Assembly (NCBI GenBank): GCA_022826805.1
Contig: JAJDUH010000028.1
Location: 1 to 64,000 of the forward strand
Origin: Candidatus Poribacteria bacterium
GTDB lineage: Bacteria; Poribacteria; WGA-4E; WGA-3G
Length of the DNA: 64,000 bases
Direction: 5' to 3'
A program made the translations under genes and the position numbers. Below, piece after piece: positions 58,436 to 64,000 of this stretch. How positions within the stretch are numbered: the stretch's first letter is position 1; the number at the start of each line of letters is the position of its first letter. A model generated the notes under the pieces. It did not search any database. It was not told the origin of the DNA and worked only from the letters and a program-made list of their open reading frames with translations.

Positions 58436-58708
58436 ATGGCATGCGAAATCTTAAAGCAAAAAATTCACGACACGCTCAGAACAGGCTCTTTCCCAGATCC
58501 AGACTATTTCGTTGACGTTTTTGACGATGGAGATGAACACATCCGAATCCTTGTCATCAGTCGTAAATTTGACATCTACGAATACAAACGTTCAGAACGG
58601 GAGTACCGAGTCTGGGAGGACATTGCCCAAATGCTATCCGAAGACGAACTTGAATGCATTTCCCGTATCGTTGCTATAAACCCTGAAGAAATTAAAATTT
58701 ATACCTAA
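58436..58708 (+). CDS. BolA-like small protein, copy 2
   Basis: 90 residues. Begins with almost the same MACEILKQKIH as the copy before it and shares VISRKFD, a WED/WDE helix and the closing NPEEIKI. The gap is only 13 bases, so this is a tandem duplication. Its BolA-like second half is more charged (YKRSEREYRVW). No other gene of Fe-S assembly is near. Function uncertain. Confidence 0.6.
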   Translation: MACEILKQKIHDTLRTGSFPDPDYFVDVFDDGDEHIRILVISRKFDIYEYKRSEREYRVWEDIAQMLSEDELECISRIVAINPEEIKIYT

Positions 58709-58791
58709 CGTCATACACGGTTCGCCGCTAAACATTGGGGCTATACCATACGAGCAATTGCGTTCTAAAACTCTCATTAGAGGTGGAAATC

Positions 58792-59169
58792 ATGTTCCTG
58801 CAGAAATTCAAGGTCGGTCTTCGTTTGCTCGGCGTTCTGTTTCTGAGAGTTCTACTTGGATTTGTGGTCGGGTGCTTATGGATGTTCGCCGTAGCGTTTA
58901 TCTTTCATACGGCTGTAGGTAATCCGCCTATATCTCCACCTATCGGTTCGGGACATCTGTCTGTTTTTGAGATTGTTGATTACTTCTACGAGGAGTACTA
59001 TGATCCTCCCCGAGAGTGGCGCTACCAGGGAACAGCAGGCAGGTTTTATCCCATCGCTTTACAGGTTGGCTCGATAGGTTTCCGGGTATGGTTCGTTGTC
59101 GGTGTCCTCTGGGGCTTTTTGCAAGGCAGGTTAGATTTACGGAGATGGCTAAGGCAAAAACACGCTTAA
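58792..59169 (+). CDS. small membrane protein of unknown function
   Basis: 125 residues with an N-terminal membrane segment (about 9-40, VGLRLLGVLFLRVLLGFVV) and a second near 95-113 (GSIGFRVWFVVGVLWGFL). The start at 58792 has TTAGAGGTGGAAATC before it; a longer frame from 58735 is likely not used. Pro/Tyr-rich outside loop in the middle. Not recognised. 25 bases before the next membrane-protein gene, so both are likely one operon. Confidence 0.6.
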   Translation: MFLQKFKVGLRLLGVLFLRVLLGFVVGCLWMFAVAFIFHTAVGNPPISPPIGSGHLSVFEIVDYFYEEYYDPPREWRYQGTAGRFYPIALQVGSIGFRVWFVVGVLWGFLQGRLDLRRWLRQKHA

Positions 59170-59194
59170 AGAATAAAGATAGGAGGACAGGGGT

Positions 59195-59776
59195 ATGTCA
59201 AAGACACTCAGTTCCGAAAGATTCCAAAAAACGTTTGATGCTTATTTTTGGAAATGGTGGATGGTCATCGGCATTCTATACTTTGTTGTTTTTTCGGTGT
59301 ACACAGTTTTGCTATTCAACAGAGAATTCGCCTCAAAATTAGGATGGATAAACACCCTTGCGCCATGGATAGTCGGTGATATCGCATTTGGAGCAATCAG
59401 TATTGGTTTTATTTCAGTTGGCGCTTTATCAGTAGGACTTGTTGCTATTGGTGCGTGCTCAGTTGGGATTGTTGCAGTGGGGGCGTTTTCTGTCGGTATC
59501 TTTGCGTTTGGCGGTAATGCTCTTGGATTAATCGCTATTGGGGCAGGTACACGTTACGGGTGGATTAACCTCAAGTCAGCACCAAGAGGACGATTTGACA
59601 TCGGTAAAGTGGCTGGGATTGTTGCAGTTGGGCCCGCGGCGTATGGTCTCTATACCCTATCTTACGCCGGCAAATCTCGTTATATGTTCTCGCCGGACCG
59701 TCAGGATACAGAGGCAGTGGCGTTGTTCACACGTTGGTTGCCGAAGTTCGAGAAAACGTTTTCCGCTTCATCTTAG
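59195..59776 (+). CDS. membrane protein with glycine-hexapeptide repeats
   Basis: 193 residues. One N-terminal membrane helix (about 22-40). Then about 62-122 is a repeating pattern of six residues with Gly and small residues (GAISIGFISVGALSVGLVAI, then GACSVGIVAVGAFSVGIFAF), i.e. xxxGxx units in which Gly falls every 5-6 positions. C-terminal tail hydrophilic (SRYMFSPDRQ). Such repeats can form glycine-packed membrane helices or a beta-helix-like stack. Ribosome-binding site GGAGGACAGGGGT. Function unknown. Confidence 0.68.
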   Translation: MSKTLSSERFQKTFDAYFWKWWMVIGILYFVVFSVYTVLLFNREFASKLGWINTLAPWIVGDIAFGAISIGFISVGALSVGLVAIGACSVGIVAVGAFSVGIFAFGGNALGLIAIGAGTRYGWINLKSAPRGRFDIGKVAGIVAVGPAAYGLYTLSYAGKSRYMFSPDRQDTEAVALFTRWLPKFEKTFSASS

Positions 59777-59904
59777 GTGGGGATAGACATAATTATTTGG
59801 CGTTGTACATGCTTACATAGAAGTTTTGTTTTTGGAAAAATCTTCTAAAAATCAGATTTTAATTTGCAATCGCTGGTGAGATAGGTTATAATTAACGATA
59901 ACAT

Positions 59905-59977
59905 TCCCCCATAGCTCAGTCGGTAGAGCAGATGGCTGTTAACCATCGTGTCGGCGGTTCGAGTCCGTCTGGGGGAG
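59905..59977 (+). tRNA. tRNA-Asn (anticodon GTT)
   Basis: Cloverleaf is complete: acceptor TCCCCCA/TGGGGGA, D arm GCTCAGTCGGTAGAGC, anticodon stem GATGG/CCATC with loop CTGTTAA giving GTT, a five-base variable loop, and T arm GGCGG-TTCGAGT-CCGTC. Discriminator G. CCA is not encoded. Isolated, upstream of the PhyH-type gene. Confidence 0.95.
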
Positions 59978-60090
59978 TTCCCAATTTTGCTGGTGGATTT
60001 TGCCCCTCATTTTGATTGTCAAAGTTCATCAGCAAAAATTTTTAACCTATTCTTTTTCAAATCCACTCCACCTCTCCAATGGAGGCAACC

Positions 60091-60915
60091 ATGCCGAAAA
60101 AATTCACTGACACACAGCTTGATGAACTCGTAGCGAAAGGCTACTTAATTGTCCCGGACTACTATTCAGGTGAACAACTTGCGGAGATGCAAGCCGCGCA
60201 ACGCCGTGTGCTTCCGACATGGGAAGAAGTTAAGGACGACCCACCGCCGGGCGGAGCAATTTTGACGGAATTTCCGCCCGCTGAAATGGCTTTATTGCGT
60301 GCGATCATAGACCACGATGCGTGGGCGTTCGCCCGTAAATTTTTGAAAACGGAGCATATTCACTATCGTGCTGGGTGTATGATTGCACGCTATCCCGGAT
60401 TTAAAGGTCCGGGTGTCGGTAGCGATCCAAGCAATTTGCATATTGACAATGGGAACAACTCATTGCTACCACAGTCCGAAAGTGATCGTGAGTTCGGACA
60501 AATCGGATTTTGGGTACACCTTGAGGATGTTGATGAAGACCAAGCACCGCTTAGACTACTTGCTAAGGAGCATGGACGAGATACTTCTAAATATGAAGCA
60601 CTTGTATGCAAAGCCGGAACCGTGTGTATCTTTAACAACTACACGTTGCACTCGGCAAGCGATTATCTACGTGAAGATGGACAACGCTTTACGTGGGGAT
60701 TCGGTTTAGGACGGGCAGACCACTATTGGGAAGGCTTTCGGCACTATACGGACAAAGGTCGGAACGCGACATTCTCGAAATTCATCGGCACGCTAACAGC
60801 AGCAGAGCGCGAGGTTTTCCGATTTCCACCTGCCGGACACCCATATTATACGCTACAAACGCTTGAAGCGTTGGAAGAGCAATATCCGGGTTGGAATGCA
60901 CGCGGTGAGTATTAA
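60091..60915 (+). CDS. phytanoyl-CoA dioxygenase (PhyH)-family oxygenase
   Basis: 275 residues; Fe(II)/2-oxoglutarate-dependent hydroxylase family. LHIDN (His117, Asp119) and the later His187 in YTLHSASD give the His-Asp-His iron triad, and Arg199 after DGQ fits the 2-oxoglutarate site. ATG set by GGAGGCAACC ahead; an in-frame ATG four codons earlier is less well placed. Substrate unknown; this family is expanded in Poribacteria-like genomes. Confidence 0.82.
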   Translation: MPKKFTDTQLDELVAKGYLIVPDYYSGEQLAEMQAAQRRVLPTWEEVKDDPPPGGAILTEFPPAEMALLRAIIDHDAWAFARKFLKTEHIHYRAGCMIARYPGFKGPGVGSDPSNLHIDNGNNSLLPQSESDREFGQIGFWVHLEDVDEDQAPLRLLAKEHGRDTSKYEALVCKAGTVCIFNNYTLHSASDYLREDGQRFTWGFGLGRADHYWEGFRHYTDKGRNATFSKFIGTLTAAEREVFRFPPAGHPYYTLQTLEALEEQYPGWNARGEY

Positions 60916-60927
60916 AAGGATTTACGG

Positions 60928-61500
60928 ATGAGCCGAGATTCGCAAATTAAGCAGGATTTTTTTCGCTCACTAATCCGATTTGTCTCATCACTTGACGAAC
61001 ATGTTAGTACAGCGGATGAGAACAAAGCAATGACAAGAGTTATGATTCCACCGATTAAGTGCCAAGGGATAAAAAGCAAACTTGTGCCTTTCATATGGAT
61101 GGGTTGGAAATTAACAGGTGGGCGTGCTGTCCCCGCACAAAGTCCGCGCGATGTCGTCAAAGACAAGTGGCAACACGTCGCCGTTTCGTTTCAGAGTGGG
61201 AAATGGTGGACAGTCTATCTTGATGGCGAAGTCTTAATAGATTACCCCAAAACTGGCGACAAGTTTGTCCCGATTGATGCTCCGCTTATGGTTGGAATGG
61301 AGGAACCGCCCGCCCTAAACCGCTACTATAACGGCGATATTGATGAATTCGCACTCTTTAACCGCGGTCTCTCGCAAGATGAAATCAAAGAAATTCAAGA
61401 TGGCATTCAAGATATCTTGACAGTTGACCCTGAATCGAAACTGCCGACAACATGGGGACGCCTCAAACAGAGATCCGGTGTTCGCAGTAAGTCAAATTGA
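60928..61500 (+). CDS. LamG/concanavalin-like lectin domain, N-terminally decayed or partial
   Basis: 190 residues. The C-terminal half (about 80-165: DKWQHVAVSFQSGKWWTVYL, RYYNGDIDEFALFNRGLSQD) is a typical jelly-roll LamG/laminin-G-like fold, with an end peptide TTWGRLKQ common in LamG proteins. Residues 1-65 (MSRDSQIKQDFF onwards) do not look like the first part of the domain or a signal peptide, so the front may have been replaced or lost. The ATG is preceded by AAAGGATTTACGG. Likely a remnant of a secreted lectin-like protein. Confidence 0.5.
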   Translation: MSRDSQIKQDFFRSLIRFVSSLDEHVSTADENKAMTRVMIPPIKCQGIKSKLVPFIWMGWKLTGGRAVPAQSPRDVVKDKWQHVAVSFQSGKWWTVYLDGEVLIDYPKTGDKFVPIDAPLMVGMEEPPALNRYYNGDIDEFALFNRGLSQDEIKEIQDGIQDILTVDPESKLPTTWGRLKQRSGVRSKSN

Positions 61501-61581
61501 CTGCTGAGATCTCTGTCCATTTAAGATTGTGCCAATTTGGCAGACATTCAGCAGAAAATTAGCTGTTTCAAGCAATTAATA

Positions 61582-61610
61582 TTGGCATAAATATTGCTAC
61601 TATTCATTAT
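61582..61610 (+). promoter_or_regulatory. possible sigma-70-type promoter for dnaK
   Basis: TTGGCA, 17 bases, CATTAT, about 120 bases before the dnaK start. Only a weak match at -10 (4 of 6). No CIRCE element (TTAGCACTC-N9-GAGTGCTAA) is seen, so HrcA control is not suggested here. Low certainty. Confidence 0.3.
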
Positions 61611-61728
61611 AGAAGGTTTGGACGATTCGAATAATATTCCAGAGAGGGCAGCCTCTGCATAAAAAGTTTTTCTACATCAGAACCTGAAAAATTGTCCAAA
61701 GTTTACTTATACAAGGGAGCATTTGAAA

Positions 61729-63651
61729 ATGAGCAAAGTTATTGGAATTGATTTAGGCACAACAAATTCATGTGTGGCAGTCTTAGAAAGTGGTGATGCC
61801 AAGGTAATCGAAAACGCCGAAGGAAATCGAACAACCCCCTCGGTCGTCGGTTTTACCAAAGAAGGAGAACGCCCCGTTGGACTCGTTGCTAAAAGACAAG
61901 GGATCACAAACCCTCAAAATACAATTTTTTCGATTAAAAGATTCATGGGGCGGAAATATAACGAGATAGGTGCTGACTCTTCCCGTGTCCCTTATGAATT
62001 AAAATCCGATACAGACGGTGACGTCGCTGTAAATATTGATGGCAAGGATTACTCACCGCCCGAAATCTCCGCTATGGTCTTACGGAAAATGAAGGAAACT
62101 GCCGAGACCTATCTCGGAGAGGAAGTCACAAAAGCCGTTATCACTGTTCCTGCCTACTTTAACGATTCACAGCGTCAGGCAACACAGGATGCTGGCAAAA
62201 TTGCTGGATTAGAGGTTGAGCGGATTATCAATGAACCGACTGCTGCATCGCTCGCCTATGGGCTGCAAAATGAAGGTGATAAGAAAATTGCCGTTTATGA
62301 CCTCGGTGGTGGGACATTTGACATCTCTATTCTGGAAATCGGAGAAGGTGTCTTTGAGGTGAAAAGCACAAACGGTGATACCCATCTCGGTGGTGACGAT
62401 TTTGACCAAGCGGTGATCGACTGGATGGCGCAAGAATTCCTCAGTAGCCAAGGGATCGATCTACGCAATGATCAAATGGCGCTACAACGCCTGAAAGAGG
62501 CGGCAGAAACCGCAAAGTGTGAACTCTCCAGTACGTTACAAGCAGACATCAATTTGCCGTTTATCACTGTCGATGCCAGCGGTCCGAAACACCTTAACTT
62601 GACGCTCACACGTGCCAAACTGGAACAAATTACAGATAATCTCGTCCAACGTTCGCTCGAACCGTGCCGGCAAGCACTCGCTGATGCAGAGATGCATCCT
62701 TCCGACATTGACGAAGTTATCCTCGTCGGTGGACAGACCCGTATGCCTAAAGTCCAAGAGGCTGTAGAGCAACTCTTTGGCAAAGAACCTCACAAAGGTG
62801 TGAATCCCGATGAAGTCGTCGCAATCGGTGCCGCAATTCAGGGCGGTGTACTCTCCGGTGATGAGGAAGTTAAAGACATTCTCTTACTTGATGTTACGCC
62901 ACTCTCACTCGGTATTGAGACCCTCGGGGGGATGTTCACACGTCTAATTGACAGGAACACAACCATTCCTACCAAGAAATCGAACGTCTTCACAACGGCT
63001 GAGAATAATCAGACAGCAGTTGACGTACATGTCCTCCAAGGCGAACGCGAGCAGGCTGTTTACAACAAAACCATCGGTCGCTTCCGTCTAGGCGATTTAC
63101 CACCCGCGCCGAGAGGTGTACCGCAGATTGAGGTAACCTTCGATATTGATGCAAACGGCATACTTAACGTGTCTGCCAAAGATACCGCAACTGGCAAAGA
63201 GCAGAAGATTACTATTACTGCCTCCTCCGGTCTTAGCGATGCCGAAATTGATCAGATGGTAAAAGATGCCGAAGCCCACGCCGAAGAGGATAAGCAGAAA
63301 CGCGAGGAAGTCGAGGCTCGTAACCGTGCGGATTCTCTGGTTTACGAAACGGAGAAAAACATAGGCGAATTGAGCGACAAGATGGACGATGCCGCCAAGG
63401 AGAAGGTGAACGCCGCTGTTGCCAAGGTCAAGCAAGCGTTGGACGCAAGTAATCACGCAGAAATCCAATCCGCAACGGACGAATTGACGCAGGTCTGGCA
63501 CGAAGTTTCCGCACAGATATATCAACAAGCAGCGGACGCAGGTGCTGCTTCCGCTGAGGCACCATCCGGCGACCCCAATGCTGCATCAGCAGATAGCGAT
63601 GTCGTTGACGCTGAATATGAAGTTGTTAACGAGGATGAGAAGAAAAAGTAA
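61729..63651 (+). CDS. dnaK: chaperone DnaK (Hsp70)
   Basis: Hsp70 ATPase that folds and remodels proteins with DnaJ and Grp[15 protein letters not shown] (phosphate-1 loop, near 5-18), [14 protein letters not shown], and [11 protein letters not shown] are the actin-like ATPase marks; the substrate-binding domain starts near 390 ([14 protein letters not shown]). 640 residues, ending in the [12 protein letters not shown] acidic tail. The ATG at 61729 was chosen since GGAG lies nine bases away; a TTG two codons earlier is less likely. No grpE or dnaJ is in the window. Confidence 0.96.
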   Translation: MSKVIGIDLGTTNSCVAVLESGDAKVIENAEGNRTTPSVVGFTKEGERPVGLVAKRQGITNPQNTIFSIKRFMGRKYNEIGADSSRVPYELKSDTDGDVAVNIDGKDYSPPEISAMVLRKMKETAETYLGEEVTKAVITVPAYFNDSQRQATQDAGKIAGLEVERIINEPTAASLAYGLQNEGDKKIAVYDLGGGTFDISILEIGEGVFEVKSTNGDTHLGGDDFDQAVIDWMAQEFLSSQGIDLRNDQMALQRLKEAAETAKCELSSTLQADINLPFITVDASGPKHLNLTLTRAKLEQITDNLVQRSLEPCRQALADAEMHPSDIDEVILVGGQTRMPKVQEAVEQLFGKEPHKGVNPDEVVAIGAAIQGGVLSGDEEVKDILLLDVTPLSLGIETLGGMFTRLIDRNTTIPTKKSNVFTTAENNQTAVDVHVLQGEREQAVYNKTIGRFRLGDLPPAPRGVPQIEVTFDIDANGILNVSAKDTATGKEQKITITASSGLSDAEIDQMVKDAEAHAEEDKQKREEVEARNRADSLVYETEKNIGELSDKMDDAAKEKVNAAVAKVKQALDASNHAEIQSATDELTQVWHEVSAQIYQQAADAGAASAEAPSGDPNAASADSDVVDAEYEVVNEDEKKK

Positions 63652-63689
63652 GTTGGCAACGACTTGCCGCCATACGGGAGGTTCAATCG

Positions 63690-64000
63690 ATGGCGTATAG
63701 CGACTTCACCTTAGAATCGGTAGTGCCAACGTTTCAGCTTGAAAAGGTTGACATAGCAGGGCTCTTTTCTGAAATAGAACCAGTGACCCCGAGTGAGTAT
63801 CTCACTACGGGATTAGCTAAGAAAGCACCATTAGCCACTGCTATCGGTACAGAGAAAGCACGGTCAGAAATGATTGTCGCTGACGTGCTCGTTGAACTCC
63901 TTGAACACTTAGATCGCGGCATCAGTTTGTTTTCTGGGATTGACTTCAGCGTTGATATTGAAAACGGCTTGACTGGTGTGTGTGATTTTTTAGTAAGTCT
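63690..64000 (+). CDS. conserved hypothetical protein, N-terminal part (cut by window edge)
   Basis: About 104 codons are visible before the window ends. MAYSDFTLESVVPTFQLE, LATAIGTEKARSEMIVADVL and GLTGVCDFLVS resemble a widely spread cyanobacterial hypothetical family whose later part (not seen here) has a PD-(D/E)XK-like nuclease core as I recall it. Ribosome-binding site GGGAGG eight bases before ATG. 35 bases after dnaK, so possibly cotranscribed. Confidence 0.6.
   Translation, partial: MAYSDFTLESVVPTFQLEKVDIAGLFSEIEPVTPSEYLTTGLAKKAPLATAIGTEKARSEMIVADVLVELLEHLDRGISLFSGIDFSVDIENGLTGVCDFLVS

Noticed and set aside
61501..61728. CIRCE/HrcA operator before dnaK
   Set aside because: No TTAGCACTC-N9-GAGTGCTAA or close variant is present.

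Overview
The window looks like a chromosome segment of an uncultured Gram-negative-type (outer-membrane) bacterium of moderate GC. The best guess, by inference only, is Candidatus Poribacteria or a neighbour in the Planctomycetes/Latescibacteria range. The clues are a mix of TonB-dependent uptake genes, a DUF5916 outer-membrane protein, a phytanoyl-CoA dioxygenase-type oxygenase, a LamG-like fragment, UMF1 and M55 family proteins, paired Uma2 proteins, and intergenic regions full of short hairpin repeats. There is no rRNA, no CRISPR array and no phage; one tRNA-Asn is present.

Layout. 1-1.65 kb: a cut-off IS5-family copy and a long repeat-rich gene-free stretch. 1.65-8 kb: bioD, a GlmU-like nucleotidyltransferase, a small unknown, a LarA-type nickel racemase and minCDE. 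8-11 kb (minus): MalK/UgpC-type ATPase, HAD phosphatase, polyprenol/diacylglycerol-kinase-like protein. 11-17.2 kb: a TonB-dependent receptor, two lipoproteins and a TonB, which read as one uptake locus. 17-25 kb: UMF1 transporter, katG, DUF5916 protein, enolase-superfamily dehydratase/racemase. 25-30 kb: small zinc ribbon, ABC exporter with an unusual N-terminus, DUF1854 and DUF4159 proteins, STAS protein. 30-36 kb (minus): CBS proteins, korA/korB, M55 peptidase and a conserved unknown. 36-43 kb: threonine-dehydratase-like enzyme, thiamine-pyrophosphokinase-like and DUF2156 proteins, a TnpB element, a YkgJ-like gene, DegT aminotransferase, aroQ.

The accessory core is 43-50 kb. An intact PLD-nuclease/SNF2-helicase gene directly follows an Eco57I-like (type IIG-like) DNA methyltransferase/restriction gene. 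The latter carries an in-frame TAG and is split by an IS5-family element, with the catalytic motifs (DPxxGSG to NPPY) missing between the two halves. The IS itself has an in-frame TAA. A partial second copy of the IS lies at the left edge of the window in the opposite orientation. This is a decayed defence cassette, not a working one.

50-53.7 kb: degenerate tandem repeats, then a DppBC-type permease pair and an HTH-metallo-beta-lactamase fusion. 53.8-64 kb: two Uma2 paralogs around a sugar-phosphate-isomerase-like gene, a glycoside-hydrolase-like protein, tandem BolA-like proteins, two membrane proteins, tRNA-Asn, a PhyH-type dioxygenase, a LamG remnant, dnaK and the start of a conserved unknown.

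I did not find a clearly new, complete biological system. The best candidates for a second look are the broken methyltransferase/PLD-helicase cassette, the ABC exporter-DUF1854-DUF4159 cluster, the 81-bp degenerate repeat at 50.7 kb, and the tandem BolA-like pair.
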